From an uncultured cyanobacterium (lineage in GTDB: Bacteria; Cyanobacteriota; Cyanobacteriia; PCC-6307; Cyanobiaceae), in assembly GCA_903928835.1 (NCBI GenBank), contig CAIYSK010000225.1, positions 1 to 5,363 of the forward strand: DNA of 5,363 nucleotides, given 5' to 3'. This document shows positions 1 to 4,893 of the stretch, piece by piece. The translations under genes were made by a program, and so were the position numbers. The notes beneath the pieces are model-generated. The model made no database searches and was not told where the DNA came from. It saw nothing but the letters and a program-made list of their open reading frames with translations. Positions within the stretch are counted from its first letter, which is position 1. The number at the start of each line of letters is the position of its first letter.

Positions 1-2
1 AG

Positions 3-830
3 GAGCTGGAATCCTTTGACTTGCTGCAGTGGCTAGGCACGGGAGAACACGCTGCCCACCAGCTCTGTTGCAATCAAGCCACCGTGTCCAGGCATGCGCA
101 CCAGGTGCAAAAGACGTTTGGCATCAGGCTGATACGACAGCTCGGCGGCACCTATGGCATTGCTGGCAACGATCGCCTGCTGAGCCTTGAGCGCCAGGTC
201 CACCAGGTGGCCCGCTTTCTGGGTCTGCGGCCGCTGCGGTTGCATCTGATTACCGGCAAGGGCCATTTGGCGAAGGGTCTCCCGCCTGGCTGGTGCTGCA
301 ACCCTCCCAGTCGACTTGAGCCCCGGGTCGATGGGGCTGCGCTTCTGGATGGCTATGTCTTGGATGCCTGCATCATGCAGCGCCCCCAGGTGGTATCGCT
401 AGATCCCCGGCGTTTTTGCGTGATTGAACTGTTGAGTTCACCGCTGTATTTGGTGTCCAATGAATCCCATGTGCTCAGCCACGAAAGGGGGATTACGGCT
501 GCTGATCTGGCCAGTCAAAGTGAGTTAATTCATCTCCATGTTTTACCTGTAGCTACCCGCTTGGCCACGGAAGAACTGCACGTCAGTTTGATTGGTGAAC
601 AAACCCAGGCTGCTGCACAACCTGCCAAGGTCTATTACGTCAACGCGTTGGGATTGGGCCAGCAAGATCGTGTGTGCATTGATTTTGACGTGAATTGCAC
701 GACTAGCGATTATCTCGTGATCTTAAGAGAGAACATGGAGGCCCCGGGTATCCAGTTGCTTGTGGATGAACTGCGATTGTCTTTGCGGGCAACGGCTGAG
801 CGCGTTCCGCAATTGACTTGCGCGTTGTGA
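3..830 (+). CDS. LysR-like transcriptional regulator, 5' partial
   Basis: Probable DNA-binding regulator of the LysR type, acting in the cytoplasm on unknown targets. The N-terminal part has the LysR helix-turn-helix pattern: about residues 17-40, counted from base 3, read AAHQLCCNQATVSRH...FGIRL, with the usual AA, Q-x-TVSR and FG-x-x-L positions. About residues 70-275 resemble a shortened effector-binding domain. A segment LYLVSNESHVLSHERG followed by ITAADLA matches the loop preceding the SxxDLA helix in LysR effector domains. The frame is open to the left edge (E-L-E-S-F-D before the TTG at 21). LysR proteins usually begin only a few residues before this point, so the true start probably lies just outside the window. 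A TTG start at 21 would cut into helix 1, and AGGAG at 1-5 lies too far from it. An AraC-type regulator follows after 34 nt on the same strand, so the two may be cotranscribed. The family call is good; the ligand and target genes are unknown. Confidence 0.75.
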   Translation, partial: ELESFDLLQWLGTGEHAAHQLCCNQATVSRHAHQVQKTFGIRLIRQLGGTYGIAGNDRLLSLERQVHQVARFLGLRPLRLHLITGKGHLAKGLPPGWCCNPPSRLEPRVDGAALLDGYVLDACIMQRPQVVSLDPRRFCVIELLSSPLYLVSNESHVLSHERGITAADLASQSELIHLHVLPVATRLATEELHVSLIGEQTQAAAQPAKVYYVNALGLGQQDRVCIDFDVNCTTSDYLVILRENMEAPGIQLLVDELRLSLRATAERVPQLTCAL

Positions 831-864
831 TGGATACGGTCCTCCAGTTGGAGTTTGTCAAGCG

Positions 865-1761
865 ATGACAAGATCCTGGGTTGATGATTGCAAATTGCCG
901 TTCGGGGATTCTCGAGCTATTCGAATGGCTGATCGGACCCAGTGTTCGCAATACATCCAGAAGTATGCCCAGATATCGACCTACGAGCAGCTCGATAGAG
1001 CCAAGCAGTTTTGCCATCGTTCTTGCGTTGTGCAGATGGATCAGCTCTCGCTGGTTGCCCTGTCTCACCCGGCGATGAAAATTGTCTATGGCGAAGATAA
1101 TGAGCTTAGAAATAACCTGTCTATTCCATTTCTGGGGGTCAATAGGAGTTTCCTCACTCAAGACTTATTCAGCGTGCAGCCAGGTCAAGCCTTGTTCAAG
1201 CCCATTGCTAATGACGCTGTCGTCGAGACAAGTGATTACATCGGAGTCTCGTTCCTGTTCTCGACCAGTTTGATGGAGCGTGTTGTTCTGGCTTTTGATC
1301 CTTCCGGGGCTTCCCAGCAGAAACTCCATTCTGCCTTGACCAGGCCAGCGCTGTTTTCTTGCGAGAATCAGGTCCAGAGGATTCTGTTGCATCAACTGCA
1401 GTATTTGATGTCCCTGATGGAATCTGGTGTCGATGGGAATGGCCACGTGCCCGCACAACTGCACTTTGAAGACCTATATGCCGCACGTGTCGCGACCTTG
1501 TTGCTGCCGGAATTAGTAAGCAATGATTCCCAGCCTGACCATGCATGGGCTTACGGCAAGGCTGATCCCCGTTTTGATGAACTCATCGAGTACATCGGCG
1601 CGAACCCCAGTCTCCCCTTGAGCCTGACTGATCTCTCCGTCCAAAGTGGTTTGTCACGCGATCAGCTCAATCAATACTTCCGCTATCGCTTTGGTATGGG
1701 CCCAATGCGATGGATTCGGGATCAGAGAATTCAACGGTTGAATCGAATGCTTGAGCATTAA
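865..1761 (+). CDS. AraC-type regulator lacking its second helix-turn-helix (probably frameshifted)
   Basis: 298 residues. About residues 30-200 form the variable ligand-sensing part (cupin-like in related AraC proteins): QISTYEQLDRAKQF, then CVVQMDQLSLVALSHP, then a PGQALFKPIA turn. About residues 235-298 form the start of an AraC DNA-binding domain: FDELIEYIGANPSLPLSLTD, LSVQSGLSRDQLNQYFRYRF, then GMGPMRWIRDQRIQRL. This covers the first HTH and the linker helix. A normal AraC domain has about 100 residues and a second HTH ending in an FGxSP-like motif. Here a TAA stops the protein at LEH, about 40 residues early. The -1 frame after the stop carries a plausible remnant of the missing part (separate entry). 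The ATG at 865 has GGAG at 849-852; ATG 925 (MADRTQ) is an alternative. The gene lies 34 nt after the LysR-like gene. Without the second HTH, normal DNA binding is doubtful; it could be a pseudogene or a single-HTH protein. Confidence 0.8.
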   Translation: MTRSWVDDCKLPFGDSRAIRMADRTQCSQYIQKYAQISTYEQLDRAKQFCHRSCVVQMDQLSLVALSHPAMKIVYGEDNELRNNLSIPFLGVNRSFLTQDLFSVQPGQALFKPIANDAVVETSDYIGVSFLFSTSLMERVVLAFDPSGASQQKLHSALTRPALFSCENQVQRILLHQLQYLMSLMESGVDGNGHVPAQLHFEDLYAARVATLLLPELVSNDSQPDHAWAYGKADPRFDELIEYIGANPSLPLSLTDLSVQSGLSRDQLNQYFRYRFGMGPMRWIRDQRIQRLNRMLEH

Positions 1762-1868
1762 ACCTGCATTCTGTTCAGTATTGTCTCTGGGAGATTGGAG
1801 TTCAGTACTTTGTTGTGCAGTTCAAGATATGGAATGTTGAACTAAAGCGACTTTGCGGTGGATCTGCT
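1755..1868 (+). pseudogene. Decayed C-terminal end of the AraC domain, in the -1 frame
   Basis: The frame one base back from the upstream AraC gene is open from 1755 to a TAG just before the next gene. It contains EIGVQYFVVQ (from 1791), then FKIWNVE, then LKRLCGGSA (1842-1868). This lines up with the second HTH of AraC proteins, typically of the form E-I-A-V-x-Y-G-F-x-x-x-x-x-F-x-x-x-Y-K-R-x-F-G-x-S-P. E, I, V, Y, K, R, G and S are kept. The loss of the G-F pair and F-to-C, E-to-G and P-to-A changes suggest relaxed selection. The segment lies only slightly further downstream than the second HTH is expected, with about five extra residues. An 8-bp direct repeat GTTCAGTA (1773-1780 and 1800-1807), in phase at 27 nt, may mark a small duplication. 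The consensus is from memory, so this is an inference. Confidence 0.45.
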
Positions 1869-1923
1869 TTGGGTGCATTTTGCCCTGGTTCTGCCCGTCA
1901 GGTTGCTCGAGGTCTTAGCCACT

Positions 1924-1928
1924 AGGAG
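1924..1928 (+). promoter_or_regulatory. Strong Shine-Dalgarno site for the gene at 1935
   Basis: AGGAG lies 6 nt before the ATG at 1935. It is the best-placed ribosome binding site in this window and fixes the start of the small membrane protein. No convincing -10/-35 promoter is visible in 1762-1923, much of which is taken up by the AraC remnant. Confidence 0.7.
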
Positions 1929-1934
1929 TTAACT

Positions 1935-2210
1935 ATGACAGTACTGACAGATACATGCGCCTCCCTTTTTGCAACGTCCCTTGTTGCGACGCAGTCTCTA
2001 GCGATTGCGGCAGCCCCCTTGATGATCGGAGTTGGTGTCTTCGCTGGGGGACTTATGGGTGGGCTAATGGTTGTACAGGATTTTAAGCTTCGCAAAAAAG
2101 CAGAATTTTTGCTTGATGAGGACGGCACTGCAACTACTACGACAAAAGCACCTGCCGCAATTGTGCGGCAAAGCGTGAGGCAGCCGTTCAAGCGGCTGGT
2201 TCGAGGCTAG
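1935..2210 (+). CDS. Small membrane protein of unknown function
   Basis: 91 residues, not recognised as a known family. Residues about 9-48 are hydrophobic and include a glycine-rich stretch, GVGVFAGGLMGGLMVV (33-48), with helix-packing GxxxG-type spacings. This gives one long or two short membrane segments. Residues 49-56 (QDFKLRKKA, positively charged) should lie on the cytoplasmic side. Then come an acidic patch LLDEDG (59-64), a Thr run TATTTTK (65-71) and a basic tail VRQPFKRLVRG. The start is set by AGGAG 6 nt upstream. The gene follows the truncated AraC gene by 173 nt and converges with the minus-strand operon. A perfect 7-bp hairpin lies inside its last 20 codons. The hydrophobic-plus-basic layout could suit a small membrane regulator or a toxin-like peptide, but nothing specific supports either. 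The call as a real gene rests on the ribosome site and the coherent membrane-protein composition. Confidence 0.65.
   Translation: MTVLTDTCASLFATSLVATQSLAIAAAPLMIGVGVFAGGLMGGLMVVQDFKLRKKAEFLLDEDGTATTTTKAPAAIVRQSVRQPFKRLVRG
2153..2170. repeat. Perfect hairpin within the 3' end of the small membrane protein gene
   Basis: TGCCGCA (2153-2159), loop ATTG, TGCGGCA (2164-2170): seven perfect pairs with a four-base loop, about 38 nt before the stop codon. No T-run follows (AAAGCG), so it is not a standard intrinsic terminator. It could stabilise the 3' end of the mRNA or be a chance result of codon choice. Confidence 0.5.
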
Positions 2211-2236
2211 GGTTGATAACCAAGCTCCATTTTGGC

Positions 2237-2274
2237 TTCCCCTTGGGGCTGATTGGTTTTCCCTTTAGGGCTGA
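2237..2274. repeat. Two palindromic 16-bp near-repeats in the convergent gap
   Basis: TTCCCCTTGGGGCTGA (2237-2252) and TTCCCTTTAGGGCTGA (2259-2274) match at 14 of 16 positions with a 22-bp period. Each carries a palindrome, CCCCTTGGGG and CCCTTTAGGG. The only two differences lie opposite each other in the palindrome (C-G becomes T-A), so pairing or dyad symmetry is kept. They lie between the stop of the plus-strand membrane protein and the stop of the minus-strand exported protein. They may be part of a bidirectional terminator or 3' RNA structure, or paired sites for a dimeric protein. The period is not a multiple of three, which argues against a coding repeat. The rest of the 2211-2357 gap is T-rich on the plus strand and holds no gene I can support. 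Confidence 0.55.
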
Positions 2275-2357
2275 GTTTCCTGTTTGATTGTTTGTTCGTA
2301 TTTTCGTTGGCAGGAGGCTCAGGTTTTTTGCCCAGTCGTTGCTGTTTTCCGTTCTTC

Positions 2358-2603
2358 TCACTGCCCGCAGCCTCCCCAATTGCCTCCCATAGGGGACTGC
2401 ATGTGGTGATAACCACTTTGCTGGCAATTGTTTAATTGATCAAAACTTGCCGCCTTTGCAACGCATGCCCTGGCAGCTTCGATTCTCCGGAGCCGCTCTT
2501 GCTTTACACTTGCAAAATCTTCTCCCCTTATTGGTGCATACATTGGCTGTGCAATGCACGCAGAACATGTAAGGAGAATGCTGCCTAGGAGTAGTGGTTT
2601 CAT
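2358..2603 (-). CDS. Small exported Cys-containing protein
   Basis: 81 residues. The N-terminus is a signal peptide: MK, then LLLGSILLTCSACIA (residues 4-18). Cleavage could follow A18, or C16 could be lipidated, although its -3 residue (C13) is a poor lipobox match. The mature part has a charged helix, about residues 28-46 (EDFASVKQERLRRIEAARA). C47 and C60 flank the segment VAKAASFDQLNN, and the tail is Gly/His/Met-rich with C79 (PMGGNWGGCGQ). The R-x-C-x12-C layout resembles small periplasmic proteins I associate with marine Synechococcus, but I cannot name the family. The ATG at 2603 is the only start in frame; no good Shine-Dalgarno precedes it. It is the fourth minus-strand gene in a row, but a 118-nt gap with inverted repeats separates it from the lipoprotein upstream, so it may have its own control. 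Confidence 0.7.
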   Translation of the reverse strand: MKPLLLGSILLTCSACIAQPMYAPIRGEDFASVKQERLRRIEAARACVAKAASFDQLNNCQQSGYHHMQSPMGGNWGGCGQ

Positions 2604-2654
2604 GGCGAAGATCTCATGGCTATCTGGCTCCTCATGCTGGTTCCTGAAACTGGT

Positions 2655-2696
2655 CTGTCACGCTGGGATCCTGATTGGGATCAGGCGGTTTGACAG
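2655..2696. repeat. Nested hairpin between two minus-strand genes
   Basis: Outer arms CTGTCA (2655-2660) and TGACAG (2691-2696) enclose a perfect inner hairpin: CCTGAT (2670-2675), loop TGGG, ATCAGG (2680-2685). TGGGATC also occurs twice here as a direct repeat (2664-2670 and 2676-2682). It lies 25 nt past the lipoprotein stop in the transcribed (minus) direction and before the exported-protein gene. There is no T-run on either strand, so it is more likely an mRNA processing or stability element, or an attenuator, than a simple terminator. Confidence 0.5.
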
Positions 2697-2756
2697 GTGT
2701 AGGCAAGCCGATGCTGCGTTGTTATGGCGTGGATGCCACTTTCCTGACAAACCACC
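2684..2756. repeat. 14-bp inverted repeat spanning the lipoprotein stop codon
   Basis: GGCGGTTTGACAGG (2684-2697) and CCTGACAAACCACC (2743-2756) are inverted copies. In the minus-strand RNA they give 13 pairs, including one G-U, with a single T-T mismatch and a 45-nt loop. The right arm lies inside the last codons of the lipoprotein (W-F-V-R). The left arm overlaps the nested hairpin at 2655-2696, so the two folds exclude each other. Confidence 0.5.
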
Positions 2757-2997
2757 AGGTCGCCCTGTCGGTGCAGAGTTTAAAAATCTGATCTTCCGCT
2801 ATTTGCAGCCGTTTGTTGCGTGCTGAGTCTTTTCGCCCATCGCCTGAGTTGAACATCTTGGCGGCAAGGCTTTCCTTTGATCTCTGCTGTTTGGCATCCA
2901 GGCATTCGGGAGAAAATCGCCTGCAACTGCTCAGGCAGAGCCCCATCCCTAAGCAAAAGGCCATGGCCGGGAGCACGCGTTTGAGCCGCCTTGCCAT
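2722..2997 (-). CDS. Small lipoprotein of unknown function
   Basis: 91 residues. MARRLKR is a basic n-region, VLPAMAFCLGMGLC the hydrophobic core, and LSSC (22-25) a canonical lipobox, so signal peptidase II cleavage with lipidation of C25 is expected. The mature part is short, basic and hydrophilic, with C32 and C75 as possible disulphide partners and an aromatic/basic C-terminus (WWFVRK, 81-86). I do not recognise the family. The frame is open further upstream to an ATG at 3093, but that start would overlap the Coq4-like gene by 90 nt. It would also bury the signal peptide, so the ATG at 2997 is preferred. It lies 5 nt after the stop of the Coq4-like gene, which indicates an operon and probably coupled translation. 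The end of the gene takes part in the inverted repeat at 2684-2756. Confidence 0.75.
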   Translation of the reverse strand: MARRLKRVLPAMAFCLGMGLCLSSCRRFSPECLDAKQQRSKESLAAKMFNSGDGRKDSARNKRLQIAEDQIFKLCTDRATWWFVRKVASTP

Positions 2998-3002
2998 TGG
3001 TT

Positions 3003-3689
3003 TCAAGGGTTGGGATGGAGGCCGTAACTGCAGTTGTCCGCAGGATATTGAATTTGGAGATGGTGTCTCCATTGCTCGATGCTCCAGCCCCATTGCTCCT
3101 CCCAGCGTGCCGTGCAGAAGGTTTGGGACGTAAAACCAATGGTTATTCCATGGTTGATCGCCCTGCTGATGGCTGGGTGTCTCTCAATCTTGAAGCGAAA
3201 ACTACCGGCCTGAACGGCTTGATTTAGGCATACATAGGCGGGGAAGCCAATTTGGCAAGCGGTGATGGCCAGTACCCCATTCTCCCCTTCGCGCTCCGTA
3301 CTAAATCCGCTGATCAAATGGTGGATGTCGTGGGTTGTGGCGATTCGCTGGGTCAACCATTGCCCTTCGGTATCGATTAATCGCGGCCGGAAGAATTCTG
3401 GATCGTAGTTGAGCCTTCGAATCAGGGCGGCGTACTCATGGCCGAGACTCCCAGCAGGGTATTGAGCCAGGCGGTCAAGATCTGGTTGAAGCGGTGGATA
3501 GCGCCCATCCATCATCTCGGAGCCTCCGGGGATGCCCCTGAAGCGCATGATGCAGGCATCCATTTGTGGAGTGTCGAGAAAGCTATCAATAAGATCTGCA
3601 ATCTTGTCGAGCTCGCCGGAACTTCTACCCACGGCTATCAGTGTTCCAAGCTGTCTCAGGGTTTGGAAGGATTCATGTAAGCGATTCAT
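3003..3689 (-). CDS. Coq4-family protein
   Basis: 228 residues, close to the length of bacterial Coq4 homologues. The family signature HDxxH-x11-E is intact: H120, D121, H124 and E136, within TTHDIHHLISGFSTEREGEN. Just before it comes the family segment YPAGSLGHEYAALI (77-90) with DPEFF (96-100). After it come a helical stretch and FCTARWEEQW (191-200), typical of the Coq4 C-terminus. In ubiquinone-making cells Coq4 acts in the COQ complex on the quinone ring; the metal site and a lipid-binding groove are family features. Cyanobacteria make plastoquinone, so the substrate here is unclear; a prenyl-lipid or quinone-like ligand is the best guess. The ATG at 3689 is chosen because it follows the upstream stop after one base (TGAGATG), a classic coupled start. 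The longer ATG at 3740 would overlap the preceding gene. No signal peptide is seen, so it should be cytoplasmic or peripheral on a membrane. Its operon partners are two small exported proteins. Confidence 0.85.
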   Translation of the reverse strand: MNRLHESFQTLRQLGTLIAVGRSSGELDKIADLIDSFLDTPQMDACIMRFRGIPGGSEMMDGRYPPLQPDLDRLAQYPAGSLGHEYAALIRRLNYDPEFFRPRLIDTEGQWLTQRIATTHDIHHLISGFSTEREGENGVLAITACQIGFPAYVCLNQAVQAGSFRFKIERHPAISRAINHGITIGFTSQTFCTARWEEQWGWSIEQWRHHLQIQYPADNCSYGLHPNP

Positions 3690-3690
3690 C

Positions 3691-3972
3691 TCAGGGTGCT
3701 TGAATATTCGGGCAGCTGGCGCCGTTGAAGTGCGACGCAATACGTTGGCTGCCTTCGCTAAAAATCATTTGTGCCTTTGCGGTGTCGCCTGCACTGAGGG
3801 CGGCTTGAATTTTGGCTGCAAACTTGGAACAAGCTTGATCCAGGCTGACCGCTTTGGCAGGGGTTGGGGTCAGTCCAACGATGGTGAAGGAGGCTGTTGC
3901 TGCTGATCCAGCCAGGGCGGCCAGGAGCTTGAGAGGGAGGTGCTTTTTAATCAAACGCTTTAGAGGGATCAA
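3691..3972 (-). CDS. Small exported protein, first gene of the Coq4 operon
   Basis: 93 residues with a clear signal peptide: basic n-region (KRLIKK, 5-10), hydrophobic core about 16-34 (LLAALAGSAATASFTIVGL) and an AKA cleavage site at 39-41. The mature part is only about 52 residues. It runs SLDQACSKFAAKIQAALSAG, then DTAKAQMIFSEGSQRIASHF, and ends in a SCPNIQAP tail. It is probably two helices, with C48 and C87 able to form one disulphide. The family is not recognised. The reading frame starts with TTG at 3972; a second TTG at 3954 (giving MIKKHLPLK) is equally plausible, and no ATG lies upstream in frame. Neither has a clear ribosome site. The stop codon is one base from the Coq4-like start, so the pair is very likely cotranscribed. 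It faces a plus-strand membrane protein across a short divergent gap. Confidence 0.7.
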   Translation of the reverse strand: MIPLKRLIKKHLPLKLLAALAGSAATASFTIVGLTPTPAKAVSLDQACSKFAAKIQAALSAGDTAKAQMIFSEGSQRIASHFNGASCPNIQAP

Positions 3973-4081
3973 GGGGTAAGGCGGTCGATGGTGATTCCCA
4001 ACAAAAGCACGGATGGCGGCCCTTTGGAGGATGCTGCTAAGAGTTCACCCAGTCCCTTGGTGGGTCGTTAGGTCTGCGGAC
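3973..4081. promoter_or_regulatory. Divergent intergenic region, probable promoters both ways
   Basis: This gap separates the start of the minus-strand Coq4 operon from the plus-strand DUF2127-type gene, so it should hold promoters for both. I see no strong -35/-10 pair in either direction. The assignment rests only on gene orientation, and it shrinks to 40 nt if the membrane protein starts at 4013. Confidence 0.35.
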
Positions 4082-4516
4082 ATGTTGCTCAAACTCATCG
4101 TGTTCAAGAAGCTGCTGCTGGCAGCCTTGTTGTTCTTTTTGGCTGTGTTGGCCCTTGGCGGCAGTCGCAACTATCAACAGCTGCCCGCATTGGCCCAGAA
4201 GCTGAGTTCCGGCGACCATCTTGTTTTGGCCAACCTGGCCAAGAGGGCGATGGGCTTCCAGCAGGGTGCGCTGGGGGCAGTGGCCCTCGTGCTCGGCCTT
4301 TACGCCGTCTTACTCACCTTTGCCGCTGTGGCGAGTTGGCAGCGGAAGCGTTGGGGCGATCAAGTGCTGCTGGGGGTGTTTGGCCTGGAAATTGTGGTTG
4401 AGCTTTGGCAGTGCTTCACAAGCTTTGCCTGGCCCCATGTGGCGGCCATCGCGATTTCCCTGGTGGGGATTCGATTGATCGTTATGCACCTCAGACGTCA
4501 TCCAAGGGCCCATTGA
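4082..4516 (+). CDS. DUF2127-type integral membrane protein
   Basis: 144 residues with four predicted membrane helices: about 11-27 (LLLAALLFFLAVLALGG), 63-85 (ALGAVALVLGLYAVLLTFAA), 94-110 (QVLLGVFGLEIVVELWQ) and 119-135 (HVAAIAISLVGIRLIVM). The layout matches DUF2127 proteins. It has a LxLIxxFKxL-like start (LLKLIVFKK), a polar first loop with LANLAKRA, a Y in helix 2, then W-x-x-K-R-W-G before helix 3 and an acidic helix 3 (LEIVVELW). A basic tail follows (LRRHPRAH). The function of the family is unknown to me. The frame is open from ATG 4013, with a further ATG at 4031. I prefer 4082 because it lines up with the family's start, because the 23 extra codons look like untranslated DNA (several AGA/AGG/CTA codons) and because it leaves room for a divergent promoter. 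The gene ends 51 nt from the stop of the convergent small gene. Confidence 0.7.
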   Translation: MLLKLIVFKKLLLAALLFFLAVLALGGSRNYQQLPALAQKLSSGDHLVLANLAKRAMGFQQGALGAVALVLGLYAVLLTFAAVASWQRKRWGDQVLLGVFGLEIVVELWQCFTSFAWPHVAAIAISLVGIRLIVMHLRRHPRAH

Positions 4517-4567
4517 TATCACGCAGTGCACCAGTTTTGCGGCCCAGCACCTTTTTAGGGCAGCTGA

Positions 4568-4741
4568 TTAGCTGGTTTTGCGTAGCTGGCTGATGGCGAC
4601 TGGAAATGCGGCTGTTCCGTTACGGGGCTGGGGACTTCTGCGTAGCCAGCAACGACCCCCATCCTCTTCGATGCTCACTACTTCATAGGTGCAACCGTCG
4701 TCGGATGCAAGTCGGACGATAATGCCACTGCTGAAATCCAT
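4568..4741 (-). CDS. 57-residue SH3-like small protein
   Basis: A short gene that is easy to miss. It reads M-D-F-S-S-G-I-I-V-R-L, then CTYEVVSIEEDGGRCWLRRS (18-36), then NGTAAFPVAISQLRKTS (41-57), ending in TAA at 4568-4570. The pattern is that of a small five-stranded SH3-like barrel: an opening G-x-x-V-R strand, a YEVV strand, a turn, an RCWLRR strand and a closing F-P-V-A-x-x-Q-L. I recall similar short conserved proteins with YEVV and CW-x-RR strands from marine Synechococcus, all of unknown function. Possible roles such as nucleic-acid or protein binding are only suggested by the fold. The ATG at 4741 is the sole reasonable start; the upstream ATG is out of frame. No strong ribosome site is seen. 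It converges with the DUF2127-type gene and diverges from the acetyltransferase. Confidence 0.7.
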   Translation of the reverse strand: MDFSSGIIVRLASDDGCTYEVVSIEEDGGRCWLRRSPQPRNGTAAFPVAISQLRKTS

Positions 4742-4893
4742 GGCCGCACTGAAGACCTCGCATAGTCAAAGCCCATCGCCGTCTTGGTTAAGTATTTTTG
4801 CTTACCCGTGTGTTGATGTCTGGACGTCGGATCAGCCCGTCCCTGGGGTCAGGATGGTGAAGGTAAGGCCGATAGGGGTCCCGTCGTGCCGCG
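4742..4893. promoter_or_regulatory. Divergent intergenic region before the acetyltransferase
   Basis: A 152-nt gap between two divergent genes. It contains an AT-rich island with partial dyad symmetry, GGTTAAG...CTTACC around 4786-4807, and a small hairpin GGACG...CGTCC around 4822-4842. Either could be part of a promoter or operator. No clear -35/-10 pair can be assigned, and no further gene is supported here. Confidence 0.3.

Noticed and set aside
703..1161. A 152-codon open frame on the minus strand across the end of the LysR-like gene and the start of the AraC gene
   Set aside because: Its composition (many R, S, T, H and I) and lack of any motif fit an antisense shadow of two recognisable plus-strand genes.
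1820..1842. Perfect dyad GTTCAA-11 nt-TTGAAC as an operator for the gene at 1935
   Set aside because: It lies within the AraC remnant, has only six pairs per arm and is not tied to any visible promoter; chance is a sufficient explanation.
2313..2375. GGAGGCT (2313-2319) and AGCCTCC (2369-2375) flanking the stop of the exported protein as a terminator stem
   Set aside because: The loop is about 49 nt and no T-run follows in either direction, so a terminator cannot be supported.
2188..2427. Overlapping minus-strand frames with Lys/Pro/Asn-rich products (for example KGKP repeats) past the 3' end of the exported protein
   Set aside because: Both other frames give equally K/N/Q-rich products because the minus strand is A-rich here. 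The KGKP repeats come from DNA repeats whose 22-bp period is not in phase.
2998..3093. N-terminal extension of the lipoprotein to ATG 3093
   Set aside because: It overlaps the end of the Coq4-like gene and places 32 residues before a clear signal peptide with an LSSC lipobox.
2780..3139. A 119-codon minus-strand frame and an overlapping 106-codon plus-strand frame
   Set aside because: Both overlap the lipoprotein and Coq4-like genes in other frames and show no signal peptide, motif or start context.
4517..4567. Bidirectional terminator in the convergent gap, with CCTTTTTAGG and GCCC...GGGC
   Set aside because: The best stem is only four pairs with a 12-nt loop, and the T-run is inside the loop rather than after the stem.
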